A DNA stretch of 54,646 nt. Source: Paenibacillus lignilyticus (GTDB lineage Bacteria; Bacillota; Bacilli; Paenibacillales; Paenibacillaceae). Below are positions 7,111 to 16,181 of this stretch, one piece after another. Below the pieces are notes generated by a model, which was not told where the DNA came from, did not search any database, and was given only the letters and a program-made list of their open reading frames with translations. Position numbers and translations under genes: made by a program. Position 1 is the stretch's first letter; each line of letters starts with the position of its first letter. Where the stretch lies: assembly GCF_017942085.1 (NCBI RefSeq), contig NZ_JAGKSP010000024.1:1-54646 (forward strand), in the 5' to 3' direction.

Positions 7111-10100
7111 CTATGCCTCAAGCAGCTTGTAAATCACTTTCGCGCTTTCTGCGCGCGTTGCATGTCCTTGCGGCTCGAAGCTGCCGCCTGTCTTGCCTTC
7201 AATGAAGCCCAGCTCCTTCGCCGCCCCGATCGATGCTGCAGCCCAGCTGCTGATGGCACTCATATCGGAAAAGTTCTTCAGTTCGGCAGCGTGATCGGCT
7301 GCCAGCTTGCCGTGCTTCACTTCATAAGCACGCATGAGCATGACGGCCATCTCTTCACGCGTAATCGTGCCATTCGGCGCGAACGCCGATGCACCTCGGC
7401 CGTTTACGATGCCCGCTTCAGCTGCAGCCGCCACTGCAGGCGCATACCAAGCGCCGGCTGCTACGTCTGCGAACGCGGCAGGCTTCGTCGCATTGAGCTC
7501 CAGTGCACGAACGAGCAACGCTGCGAATTCGGCACGCGTAATGCTGCGGCTTGGTTCGAAACGATCCGCGCTCGTGCCATTCATAATATGCTTCGCCGTC
7601 AGTTCACCGATTATCGACGATGCCCAGTGAGCAGCGGACACATCAGCGAAGTGCTTCTTGAACTCCAGCACAGCATAGCTCGAGAAGTGGGAAATCCGGA
7701 CGGTCATTGTGCCGTCTTCATTCAGCTTGCCGCCAACAAACTCAAGCTGACCATTATCGGCGATATAGTAGACGCCGATCAGCTTCGTATTGGCGCTATC
7801 CTTCACCTTGAAGGTAAGCGTGAGCGGTTCTGCAAACTTACTCAATACAGCCGTTTCCTTGCCGACCGCATCTACAAGCGCGAGGCGGAAATCGTAAATG
7901 TCCGACGCCGCGGTCAGCTCTGTCGTACTTCCTTGCTCGGCTTTAGCCAGGAGTGCTTGTTTTGCTTGCTCGCTTAGCGGCTGCACATGAAGTGCAATTT
8001 GACTGCCGCCGATGGTCGCGTTGTCGCCTTGCTTAGTCAGTTCCTTCAAGACATCAGTCGGGACACCGATTTTAACATCGCCTTGGTTCACTTCCAGTGA
8101 TTTGTCACCAAGAAGCTCTGCCGTGTTAAGCGGCAATACCAATTGACCCTTGCCTTCCGTGTCGATCATCACTTTGCTGCCCGTTGCTTTGCTGATTGCA
8201 GCTTTCAATTCCGATGGCGACATTTTTTTGCTATCGTCGTTGACTGTTGCAGATCCCGATCCACCGGAAGAAGGCGGCGTAATATCGCCTTCTCTTGTAA
8301 TCGTAAGTTTAAGCGTCTTCGTCGCTTGACCGGCACGGCCTGCATCGGTGTACCACGGCAGCGCCAATGTTTCCGCACTCGGCTCAATATGAAGCGTAAA
8401 GTTATTAGTGCCCACTGCAAGCGGCAAGTTCTCGATAAGCACATTCCCCGCTGCATCCATATCAGCGGCATCAATCGGCTTACCGTTGATGGTGAAGTTC
8501 ACACCATAAGGCACGTTTGCTTTTAGCGTAAACGCATCTTCATCCGTCGTATAGGCAATGTCATCACCGTAAGAGATACGCGGCATGGTCACGATCATCG
8601 GCATATCCACCCAGCGCAGCACGTAATCGTCCACAACCATCGTGTTGCCGCCTTGGTTCTTGATCGTCAGCTGCATGTTCGTATCTGTCGAGGAGTAAGC
8701 GTAATTGCCGGCATCCTCGGTATCATTGGCCTTGCGCGTATGCGAAGTAAACGCCTCAGTCGACCATGCTCCGCGTGTATATTTGTATTGAATCGATTTG
8801 CCCGCCATCATCTTGAAGCTGTATTCCACCACATCGCGCGTCGTTGCACCGCTTGGCACATTCAGCTTATTGCCGGAGGCATTCCACCCGTTAAGATCGC
8901 CTGCCAAGTAGATATCATCTTGAACCGGCGTGTAGCTTGGCAGATGAACGCGCAGTTTCACATCCACCATGACCAGCTTCGGCGTAACCGATTTCGCATC
9001 GGAATAACCGCGATTATAAGCGCTGTCCACCGCTGCTACTGTGTACGTATAAGCCGTATCATTGCTGACCGTAAAGTCCACATACGATGAAGCCGTGTTG
9101 TCTACCGCGGCAATACGAATAAACTCCGAGTCCGCTTTCTTGCGATACACCTCATAATGATGGGCTGCTTCCTCAGACGCTGCCGCAGTCCAGTTCAATT
9201 GAACGCGGTTCGACTCTATCGTAATATCCGCGAGCACGGGGGCTTCCGGCGCCGTCGTGTCGCTGCTGTCTGCATGTACGTCAACACGTTGCTGCTCGGA
9301 CTCCGTGAACGTATCCCCATTATCGCTGGAGACTTTGGCGAAGTAATCGTAGGCACCTGCTTCAATTGGCTCAAACGCTGCCCAGTATACTTTCTTCCCA
9401 TCTTGCGTGTCCTGTTTATAGCGCAGTTTTGTTTCTACCGCATCGGCTTTGCTTGAGCCTTCTTTGTAATAGGCAAGGCGCGCAATCAGATTCGGCGCTT
9501 CGCTGCCAGCGTAGTCTGCGTTATCGGTAAGTCCAGGAATGTCGATCGTAACTTGGATTTCGGTGGTTTTGTGACCTGCGCCAAGCGTAACCGGGCTGGA
9601 TGGCTGCGTAATCGTTACCCCGTTCACTGCAAAAGAAGGCGTAGCCGATGCATACTCGCTCAGCAGGCTCTCCCCGCTGCCCGTAACGGCAGTCACCGTA
9701 TAATAGTACTTCTTCCCATTCTCCACGTTCACATCGGACCATGTGTTTCCTTCTGCTTCGCCGGCCAATTGCAGCTCAGCGCCTTCGATTGCCGCGCGGT
9801 ACACGTTGTAGCCCGCTGCACCTTGAACCGCATCCCATGTCAGTGTAACTGCGCCGTTACCGCCTGACGCTGCAACGTGCTGCACCTGCGGCACAGTAAC
9901 GAGCTCTGTAGTCGAGGTCATCATCAAACCGCTCATCGCTTTCACGGTAATTGCGAGGGTACCTCCTGTGACTGTACTTTCCATTTCGCTGCCAAGCCGA
10001 TCTGCCAGCGTAATTCCTTCAGGCAAGAACCCCGCTACATTGACTTGGATGGTTGCATCTGTCGTGCCGCGATTCACCACGACAAGTCCCGCTTGATTGT

Positions 10101-13068
10101 CCGTCTTGCGGGCATAAGCAATGATATCGCCCTGGTTGTAGGCCGTCTTCAACTCGCCTGTGCGGAATACTTCATTGTCCTCACGGATGTTGGCTGCTTT
10201 CTGATACGTATCGAATAAAGTTGCGTACTTCCCTACTCCCGCATACTCGCCATCGGAACCGGAAACGCGCTCCCATGGGAAGGTACGGCGGGAATCCGGA
10301 TCCTTCGTGCCGGTCAAACCTACCTCATCGCCATAGTTGATCGTAGGTGCACCCGGGTAGCCCAGTTGGAAAATCGCCGTTAGCGCTTGCATCTGGAGCG
10401 CTTTGTCCGAAGCATCCGGCGCAATGGCCAAATGCTCTTCTTCCCATTCCGGTTTGTCATACTTCGTAATGGAACGAATCGTATCATGGGAATCCACGAG
10501 ATTCAGCATCACTTGCCATGCTTCTGACGGGTAATCCTCGCGTATGGACTCCAATGCATCATTGAACTGTGCCGCATTGCCGCTGATGATGAAGCTTTGC
10601 AAAGCTCCGCGGAATCGGTAGTTCATCACGGAGTCGAACTGATCGCCAAGCAGGAAGCGAGTGGCAACGCCCCACTCTTCGCCCAGAATGATCGGATCCG
10701 GAATGGTGTTGCCATTGCTGTCCACGCGGCCGGCTGTCGATTTCACCGCTTTGCGGAACTGCTGCCATGTACCCGAGGATACGTCCGGCGCAACATCAAG
10801 GCGCCAGCCGTTCGCACCCATCCACTCCCAGCGCTGCGAGTTCGCATTTTGCATCAAGGCCTCTGCGTCTTCGTCTGTTTTGCCGCTAAGGTCATGACCG
10901 ATAACGAGATCGCGATACCCTTGCACGTTCCACTCATGATTGCCTTGCAGGGCATCTGCATCGCCGGCTGCTGCTTGCGGTGCATCCACAACCGGTAAGG
11001 AATCGTAACCCCACCAGCCTTCGTATTTGTAGTGACCGTCTACTTGCTCGTTGGAAACGGTAAACCAAGTTGTAAAGTCAAAATCATTCGGATACGCATA
11101 ATGCCCCCCTGTAGCAGGGTTAACCTGTGCAGTGAACGCGTTGATTGTCTGCTGCTTGGCGGCTTCAAGCGTTGCGCCGTCCTTATTCACTTTGTCGTAC
11201 ACTTTAGCCCAGAATTCGTAAGCGCCGATCTCCGGATATTTCTCATAGCGGTCAAAATAAATCGAGTCATCGCCGACATGGTTGAACACGCCGTCTACGA
11301 TCAGCTTGATGCCCATTTCGCTTGCTTTCTTCGTGAAAGCCGTGAATATACGGTCGGAAGCAACGCGCGTTGCTTCATAATCAAGTCCCGAAGCCGGGTT
11401 TCCCGGTGTGTTGTAGACCGGCTCTCCGAACATCGGATCCAAATGCTTGTAATCCGTCGCATCATATTTGTGATTTGAAGCCGCCCATGCAACCGGATTG
11501 AAGTAGATGACATTGACGCCAATGGACTTCAAATAATCCAGCTTCTGTGACGCGCCCGCAATATCGCCGCCGTAGAACTCATTCGTCCACAGCCCATCCG
11601 AAGCTGCATCGGGGAAATACGGCTGCTGCTCAGGTGTCGTCCGGTCCGGATTCTCCGGCACATCGTCCCATGAACCCCAAACCTGATTCGGTGCCGGATC
11701 ATTCGTTACGCCGCCATCAAAATATTGCAGCTTATGGCCGTTCTTTGCCGTCAATGTCTCGCCCGGAAGAGCTGCGCCGCCGCGGTAGCCGTCCACGATC
11801 TTAGCGCGGTTGTTGGATGGATCGCCATCAAAGAAACGATCCGGGAAGATTTGATAAACAACCGCATTCTTCATCCAATCCGGCGTCGTGAAATCTTTGT
11901 CATACACCGTCAAATCGTAAGGCAGTACGCCTTCATCCGCAGAAGCGCCGCTGCCGCCGCGTGATCCGTCATCGCCGTACTCCACTTTCGCAGGTCCGTC
12001 GATCAGAATGAATTTGTAGCCCCACACGCCGATCCCCAGGAACGCGGAAGCCGGAATCGTTACTTCCCAATAATCCTTCTCGTCAAAAGAAGTCGCTTTG
12101 CGCATATCGAACGCGGAAGCCAGTCCTTGCGGATTGCTCAGCTCGACGCGCACCACTTGTGCGTCGCCTGCTTCAGTAGCGATGCGGAGTGTTACGTCCT
12201 CGCTACCTTCTTTGATCGCGCCAAACGGTTTCTTGTAGGTAACCGAACGGGAGTCAAATACCAGCTTATCGCGGTGAATCATTCCGTCGAATTGGCTGTC
12301 TGCCGGTTTATAGTTCGTAGTAATCGTGCGATCCGCGAGTACGGTGGTGAATGTCACATCTGCGGGATCCAGCGTTTGTAGGATGAAGTTGTCGCCGCCA
12401 GCTCCATAATTGCTGGCATCCCAGTTATTCCCCTGCACGACTTTCATTTCATAGCGTGCAGCCGGAAGCGTGCGCTGAAGCTTATAAACCGATCCGTCGA
12501 AATGATAATCCACGAACAGCTGCTTCGCCTGATCCGGTGCCCATTGGGATTCACCGAATACGGATTGAATGCTGCCGACAAGCCGCGGCCACTCCGCTGC
12601 ATTGAGCGCGGGTGTATATTGCTGTGCACCGGTTACGTTTGGCAGGCTGATACGCACTTGACCCAGCTCGTCGTTGAGATAGAAATTGACTTTCGTCTGC
12701 TCAGTCAACGTGAATTCGATGTTATTACCGTTATTGGAATAACCGTCCCACGTGCCTTGGCGCACGACTTTAAAGGCGTACTGGCCTGCATCCAGCACAG
12801 TGGAGTACGCGTAATACTCACCAACGAGATGCTTCATCTGCGTCGCGGTCGAGTCGTTGCTCCAGCCTTGGAAAGAACCGACTACAACCCACTTGTGGTC
12901 GCCGCCGGGCTGCTCTAAGAAGGTATCCGCTTGAATCGCTGATTCCGTTTCGTTGACAGCGTTTGCATTTGCTTGCTGCGGAAAGATGCCAACAAGCTGT
13001 ACAACCAAAAGAATGGATAGAAGAAGTGCCCCAATACGGTTCCCGCGTTTGCCTATCGTGGTTATCAT
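7111..13068 (-). CDS. Cell-surface alpha-amylase/neopullulanase (GH13) with starch-binding, FN3 and SLH domains
   Basis: A 1985-aa secreted starch-degrading enzyme. In order: signal peptide (1-36, AxA before NAVNE), two X25-like modules (about 55-145, 160-245), a CBM34-like domain (260-385), GH13 barrel (400-970), FN3 (about 1090-1175), an Ig-like module, FN3 (about 1290-1380), a starch-binding-like module beginning near DDIYLAGDLNGWN, linker PPSSGGSGS, an unknown domain and three SLH repeats (last ~185 residues). GH13 motifs are intact: VDGVFNH, GWRLDVA (nucleophile D758), ILGEEWG (acid/base) and LVDSHD (D862). SLH repeats should bind the pyruvylated wall polymer, so the enzyme stays on the cell. 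The ATG has TTAGGAGG upstream. Confidence 0.93.
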   Translation of the reverse strand: MITTIGKRGNRIGALLLSILLVVQLVGIFPQQANANAVNETESAIQADTFLEQPGGDHKWVVVGSFQGWSNDSTATQMKHLVGEYYAYSTVLDAGQYAFKVVRQGTWDGYSNNGNNIEFTLTEQTKVNFYLNDELGQVRISLPNVTGAQQYTPALNAAEWPRLVGSIQSVFGESQWAPDQAKQLFVDYHFDGSVYKLQRTLPAARYEMKVVQGNNWDASNYGAGGDNFILQTLDPADVTFTTVLADRTITTNYKPADSQFDGMIHRDKLVFDSRSVTYKKPFGAIKEGSEDVTLRIATEAGDAQVVRVELSNPQGLASAFDMRKATSFDEKDYWEVTIPASAFLGIGVWGYKFILIDGPAKVEYGDDGSRGGSGASADEGVLPYDLTVYDKDFTTPDWMKNAVVYQIFPDRFFDGDPSNNRAKIVDGYRGGAALPGETLTAKNGHKLQYFDGGVTNDPAPNQVWGSWDDVPENPDRTTPEQQPYFPDAASDGLWTNEFYGGDIAGASQKLDYLKSIGVNVIYFNPVAWAASNHKYDATDYKHLDPMFGEPVYNTPGNPASGLDYEATRVASDRIFTAFTKKASEMGIKLIVDGVFNHVGDDSIYFDRYEKYPEIGAYEFWAKVYDKVNKDGATLEAAKQQTINAFTAQVNPATGGHYAYPNDFDFTTWFTVSNEQVDGHYKYEGWWGYDSLPVVDAPQAAAGDADALQGNHEWNVQGYRDLVIGHDLSGKTDEDAEALMQNANSQRWEWMGANGWRLDVAPDVSSGTWQQFRKAVKSTAGRVDSNGNTIPDPIILGEEWGVATRFLLGDQFDSVMNYRFRGALQSFIISGNAAQFNDALESIREDYPSEAWQVMLNLVDSHDTIRSITKYDKPEWEEEHLAIAPDASDKALQMQALTAIFQLGYPGAPTINYGDEVGLTGTKDPDSRRTFPWERVSGSDGEYAGVGKYATLFDTYQKAANIREDNEVFRTGELKTAYNQGDIIAYARKTDNQAGLVVVNRGTTDATIQVNVAGFLPEGITLADRLGSEMESTVTGGTLAITVKAMSGLMMTSTTELVTVPQVQHVAASGGNGAVTLTWDAVQGAAGYNVYRAAIEGAELQLAGEAEGNTWSDVNVENGKKYYYTVTAVTGSGESLLSEYASATPSFAVNGVTITQPSSPVTLGAGHKTTEIQVTIDIPGLTDNADYAGSEAPNLIARLAYYKEGSSKADAVETKLRYKQDTQDGKKVYWAAFEPIEAGAYDYFAKVSSDNGDTFTESEQQRVDVHADSSDTTAPEAPVLADITIESNRVQLNWTAAASEEAAHHYEVYRKKADSEFIRIAAVDNTASSYVDFTVSNDTAYTYTVAAVDSAYNRGYSDAKSVTPKLVMVDVKLRVHLPSYTPVQDDIYLAGDLNGWNASGNKLNVPSGATTRDVVEYSFKMMAGKSIQYKYTRGAWSTEAFTSHTRKANDTEDAGNYAYSSTDTNMQLTIKNQGGNTMVVDDYVLRWVDMPMIVTMPRISYGDDIAYTTDEDAFTLKANVPYGVNFTINGKPIDAADMDAAGNVLIENLPLAVGTNNFTLHIEPSAETLALPWYTDAGRAGQATKTLKLTITREGDITPPSSGGSGSATVNDDSKKMSPSELKAAISKATGSKVMIDTEGKGQLVLPLNTAELLGDKSLEVNQGDVKIGVPTDVLKELTKQGDNATIGGSQIALHVQPLSEQAKQALLAKAEQGSTTELTAASDIYDFRLALVDAVGKETAVLSKFAEPLTLTFKVKDSANTKLIGVYYIADNGQLEFVGGKLNEDGTMTVRISHFSSYAVLEFKKHFADVSAAHWASSIIGELTAKHIMNGTSADRFEPSRSITRAEFAALLVRALELNATKPAAFADVAAGAWYAPAVAAAAEAGIVNGRGASAFAPNGTITREEMAVMLMRAYEVKHGKLAADHAAELKNFSDMSAISSWAAASIGAAKELGFIEGKTGGSFEPQGHATRAESAKVIYKLLEA

Positions 13069-13137
13069 TAAATAGCCTCCTAAGTTAAAATGACTGACGA
13101 TGCTGTGCTAGCTGAGTCGTTCAAAGTTCGAATAATC

Positions 13138-13153
13138 GCGCAAACGTTTGCAC
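13138..13153. promoter_or_regulatory. LacI-family operator-like palindrome in the amylase leader
   Basis: GCAAACGTTTGC is a perfect 12-bp palindrome with the central CG typical of LacI/MalR-type sites. It lies between the leader hairpin and the amylase start codon. No LacI-type gene is in the window, so the regulator is unknown. Confidence 0.6.
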
Positions 13154-13183
13154 AAATGCCCGTAAAACCCCCTTTCTGCCGAT

Positions 13184-13218
13184 AAAAAAGAGCTATCCCC
13201 TGAAGGAAGAGATAGCCG
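13184..13218 (-). terminator. Leader terminator hairpin (possible attenuator) upstream of the amylase gene
   Basis: On the minus strand GGCTATC pairs with GATAGCT and is followed by CTTTTTT. It lies inside the 5' leader, about 75 nt after the predicted start of transcription and 115 nt before the start codon. Just upstream a bulged hairpin, TTCCG-CTTC pairing with GAAG-CGGAA, covers 13225-13253. I do not recognise a riboswitch class. Confidence 0.5.
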
Positions 13219-13298
13219 GGTTGTTCCGCTTCTTACTATTGAAGTCCGGAAAGCATTGCCCTTAAATTTGCCATAAGTTAGCGTGGTTCATTGCCTTT

Positions 13299-13327
13299 AT
13301 CTTATTATGAAAACGCTTTACAGTCAA
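13299..13327 (-). promoter_or_regulatory. Amylase promoter
   Basis: On the minus strand a -35 TTGACT (13322-13327), a 17-bp spacer and a -10 TAAGAT (13299-13304). Transcription should start near 13292, giving a leader of about 220 nt. Confidence 0.75.
13308..13322. promoter_or_regulatory. cre-like site inside the amylase promoter spacer
   Basis: TGTAAAGCGTTTTCA on the minus strand resembles the CcpA cre consensus TGWAARCGYTWWCW; aligned directly it matches 12 of 14 positions. It fills the spacer between -35 and -10, so binding would block RNA polymerase (catabolite repression). Confidence 0.6.
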
Positions 13328-13391
13328 TGATATCCATTAAGGAAAATCATTGGCGATTTTCGCGAAATACCGTTTTTCCTCTCAAAGATTC

Positions 13392-13407
13392 GCGCAATCG
13401 TTTGCGC
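13392..13407. promoter_or_regulatory. Second LacI-type operator-like palindrome upstream of the amylase promoter
   Basis: GCGCAATCGTTTGCGC is an imperfect palindrome sharing GCAA-n-CGTTTGC with the site at 13138. The two centres are 254 bp apart and bracket the promoter. A further palindrome TTTCGCGAAA is at 13358-13367. Confidence 0.5.
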
Positions 13408-13525
13408 TTTTTGTGGAATTTTAGTGATTATTGCTGATTATGAGATCATTTTCGCCGGTGCAGTTTTGCGTTTGCGAAATGAACAGTTGATTCTCCCGGG
13501 TCATGTTAAAATTTCATAAACCTTG

Positions 13526-13554
13526 TTGTATATTTATACACGTTGTCATATAAT
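13526..13554 (+). promoter_or_regulatory. Promoter of the GNAT gene
   Basis: TTGTAT (13526-13531), a 17-bp spacer and a perfect TATAAT (13549-13554), 34 bp before the start codon. Confidence 0.65.
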
Positions 13555-13587
13555 TATCCGTATAAAGATTATAAAGGAGGATCAACA

Positions 13588-14034
13588 ATGTCACTCGTAG
13601 TACGCAATGTAGAGTTCGAGGATGTTAACGGCCTAGCAGCCTTGATGCATAATTATATCGTGAACTTCTATCGGAAGGCATGGCCGGGGGATCGTGTTGT
13701 CCGTCAATTGATTCAAACCCTGCTCGAGAAACAAGAAGGGATTCAGTTCGTAGCCATTAAAGATGGAGAGATGGTCGGCTTCGCCACGCTCTATTTTACA
13801 TATAGCACCATGAAAGCCGAACGGATCACCGTTATGAACGACCTCTATGTCATGGAGCCCTACAGAGATACGCAGGTGGAATCGCAGTTGTTCCTAGCCT
13901 GTCAGCGCTACACCCATGATCTCGGCTACGCGCGTATGTCGTGGATTACGGCGAAGGATAACACCAGAGCGCAGTGCTTCTTTGACAAGATGGGCGGCGT
14001 GCAGGGGGAGTGGGTCAATTACTCGATCGGATAA
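13588..14034 (+). CDS. GNAT family N-acetyltransferase
   Basis: A 148-aa protein with the GNAT layout: GEMVGFATLYF (strand 4), ERITVMNDLYVMEPYRDTQVESQLF around the acetyl-CoA loop, and a C-terminal NTRAQCFFDKMGG typical of motif B. The usual Q/RxxGxG/A loop is altered (RDTQVE), so cofactor binding may differ. ATG 13588 is chosen because AAAGGAGG sits 8 nt upstream; an earlier in-frame ATG at 13543 overlaps the promoter. The substrate is unknown. It is monocistronic, with a terminator at 14083. Confidence 0.8.
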   Translation: MSLVVRNVEFEDVNGLAALMHNYIVNFYRKAWPGDRVVRQLIQTLLEKQEGIQFVAIKDGEMVGFATLYFTYSTMKAERITVMNDLYVMEPYRDTQVESQLFLACQRYTHDLGYARMSWITAKDNTRAQCFFDKMGGVQGEWVNYSIG

Positions 14035-14082
14035 GGTGCAACGGCTGTTGCCGCCCTTACGACGGAGAAGCGTATAGCGTTA

Positions 14083-14118
14083 CAAAAAAGCCGCACCCGG
14101 TTGAGGGATGCGGCTTTC
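14083..14118. terminator. Bidirectional terminator
   Basis: AAAGCCGCA and TGCGGCTTT arms between the convergent GNAT and Gfo/Idh genes. Confidence 0.8.
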
Positions 14119-14124
14119 GTCATG

Positions 14125-15135
14125 CTATAGGGAGATGAACGTACCGCCGGCATCTGCCGACTTCTGCTCTGCTTCAATGATATCCAGCGTGCGCGCTGCG
14201 CTCTCCGGCGTACATACCGTAATCGGCTTATCATTGGCCAACGAGTCAATGAAGGAACGGATTTCGAAGTAGTAGCCCATATCATCGGACAGCTCAGCTA
14301 CGAAGCTCGGTTCTTCATTTGGATTGACCTTCACTTTATTGTCGGCGAAGATGAGGTTCCCGCCTTCGAAATTAATGCGGTAGTTCATTTCGAAGCCAAA
14401 ATCGCCGCGAAGCGTCCAATCCGCTTGTGCATTCAGTACAAGACCGCTGTCGTACACATAATGCGTCGATACGATATCATACGCGCTGCCCGGAATAACA
14501 TTGCGAGCCATTGTGGATACCTTATCCGGCACGCCAAACAGCCAGTGAACCATGTCTGTATCATGAATGTGCATGTCCAGCAGGCAGCCGCCGCTCTTGC
14601 TGCCATCAAGGAACCATTCAGCCGGCAGGCCTGAGCCGCGGAAGAATGAGCCGCCAAGCGGCTTGCCATAACGTCCATCTTCGATGCATGCTTTCGCATA
14701 TTCATAGGCTGGCCAGAAACGCAGACATTGACCGATCATCAACTTCTTGCCTGTACGTTCCGCAGTCGCTACCATTCGCCAAGCATCCTCAGCGGTGCGA
14801 GCAATCGGCTTCTCACACATAACGTGATAGCCTTTCTCCAGCATGCTGATCGTAATATCGGCGTGAAGCCCTGTCGGCAGCGTGATATCGATCATATCCA
14901 AATCTTCGCTCGCGATCATTTCTTCAATATCGGTATACAGATTGAACGGATCAAGGTTATACAGCTCTTGATTGGTCGCGATATTTCCGATTGCTTTGCC
15001 GTCCTTCAATTCCTCGATGCGCACATCGCAAATGGCCTTCAATTGAACCGGCGCGCCTTCCGCCATAAGCCGCGTATAGTTGTCAAAATGCATACGTCCC
15101 ATAAAACCAAAGCCGATCAGACCTACCTTAATCAT
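14125..15135 (-). CDS. Gfo/Idh/MocA family NAD(P)-dependent oxidoreductase
   Basis: A 336-aa dehydrogenase of the inositol dehydrogenase type. MIKVGLIGFGFMGRMH holds the GxGxxG dinucleotide loop; CEKPIA carries the catalytic Lys; LLDMHIHDTDMVHWL holds the Asp-xxx-His pair of the active site. Substrates in this family are sugars or inositols. AAAGGAGG lies 8 nt upstream of the ATG. The isomerase gene ends 14 bp upstream, so the two form an operon for catabolism of a sugar or inositol; the AraC regulator is divergent from it. Confidence 0.9.
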   Translation of the reverse strand: MIKVGLIGFGFMGRMHFDNYTRLMAEGAPVQLKAICDVRIEELKDGKAIGNIATNQELYNLDPFNLYTDIEEMIASEDLDMIDITLPTGLHADITISMLEKGYHVMCEKPIARTAEDAWRMVATAERTGKKLMIGQCLRFWPAYEYAKACIEDGRYGKPLGGSFFRGSGLPAEWFLDGSKSGGCLLDMHIHDTDMVHWLFGVPDKVSTMARNVIPGSAYDIVSTHYVYDSGLVLNAQADWTLRGDFGFEMNYRINFEGGNLIFADNKVKVNPNEEPSFVAELSDDMGYYFEIRSFIDSLANDKPITVCTPESAARTLDIIEAEQKSADAGGTFISL

Positions 15136-15149
15136 GCTGCTTCCTCCTT

Positions 15150-15998
15150 TTAGTTGTTGCCTCGTCCCAGGATGGCATCCATCGCGCGGGATGTGTTGTA
15201 AATGATTTGCTCACCATGATGGGTGTAGCCCGGAATCATCTCTGCAATGACATAGTTGTTGTAGTCGATGGCGCGAAGCGCCTCCACTACTGCAGGATAA
15301 TTCACGTCGCCGGCAAGCAGATCAACAAACCCGTGCAATCCGCCCGCTTGTCTGCGGTAGTCTTTGAAATGGACTTTCTTGATTCGGTTGCCCAGAATGC
15401 GCACCCATTGCTCCGGATATCCGTTGGCTACAACATTACCTACGTCAAAGTAGGAGCCGACGTAATCGGAATTAACGGTGTCGATGAAGGTCCGCAGCTC
15501 AAGCGGGGAAAGCAAGAACTTGTTCCACACGTTCTCGATCCCGATAGAAACGCCCGCCGCCTTAGCATCCGAAGACAGTGTGCTGATACATTCAAGCGCG
15601 CGATCGTAAGCACGCTCGTAGTCGACTACTTCGCTATCCGGTATGAAATCAACGCCTACTGCTCCCGGAATAACCAAGATGGTATCGACGCCAAAAGATG
15701 CAGCAAGCTCCAATTGCTTGCGTGTAATATCCATTGCTTTCGTGCGGTTAGCTGCCGATTCGCTTGTCATGGAATAAGACCAGTAGAGACCTGTAGCAAG
15801 ACCGCAAATTTCAAGATCCGCCTGCTCTAATTGAGACTTGATGTCGCGAACCTCTTGCTCCGTAGCTTCCAGACTAAGCTCGCCCGTTTCGTTCAAGGAC
15901 AGCTCGATTCCTTCGAATCCAGCGTCTTTGGCAATGCGTATCGATTCGGCAATCGTCGTCCCTTGTGGAAAAGACCAAATGTTAACTCCCTTTTTCAT
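15150..15998 (-). CDS. Sugar phosphate isomerase/epimerase (AP endonuclease 2-type TIM barrel)
   Basis: A 282-aa xylose-isomerase-like TIM barrel. Metal ligands are visible in order as the Glu of IGIENVWN, Asp of SYFDVGN, His of KVHFKDY and Glu of VIAEMIPG. The family includes D-tagatose 3-epimerase and L-ribulose-5-phosphate 3-epimerase; the substrate is not determined here. TTAGGAGG sits 9 nt upstream. It is the first gene of the unit with the Gfo/Idh dehydrogenase, which suggests a keto-sugar is isomerised and oxidised in one pathway. Confidence 0.87.
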   Translation of the reverse strand: MKKGVNIWSFPQGTTIAESIRIAKDAGFEGIELSLNETGELSLEATEQEVRDIKSQLEQADLEICGLATGLYWSYSMTSESAANRTKAMDITRKQLELAASFGVDTILVIPGAVGVDFIPDSEVVDYERAYDRALECISTLSSDAKAAGVSIGIENVWNKFLLSPLELRTFIDTVNSDYVGSYFDVGNVVANGYPEQWVRILGNRIKKVHFKDYRRQAGGLHGFVDLLAGDVNYPAVVEALRAIDYNNYVIAEMIPGYTHHGEQIIYNTSRAMDAILGRGNN

Positions 15999-16054
15999 CA
16001 GGCTTGCCTCCTAAGTGATTTGTATTTTTCCTGTTTATTGCTTGAACCTGATCA

Positions 16055-16083
16055 TTTATAATGAAACTGCCAACAATAATCAA
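16055..16083 (-). promoter_or_regulatory. Promoter of the isomerase-dehydrogenase operon
   Basis: On the minus strand TTGATT (16078-16083), 17-bp spacer, TATAAA (16055-16060), about 57 bp before the start codon, in the intergenic region shared with the AraC gene. Confidence 0.65.
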
Positions 16084-16181
16084 AGTATAGTAGAAATTGC
16101 GCAAAAAATATTTAGCGGAAACAGATATAATTTGAACTTTTCCGAGATCATATCCGCTGATGAAGAGTGAGGTTCGTTCAG

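Noticed and set aside
7024..7977. 317-aa plus-strand frame opposite the amylase C-terminus
   Set aside because: It is the shadow of the SLH-coding region; amino-acid composition (many Arg/Cys/His) and lack of a start signal are against a gene.
13190..13290. c-di-GMP (GEMM) riboswitch in the amylase leader
   Set aside because: Fragments such as GGCAA and, on the other strand, AGCCGGGTTG look similar, but their order and strand do not fit the class.
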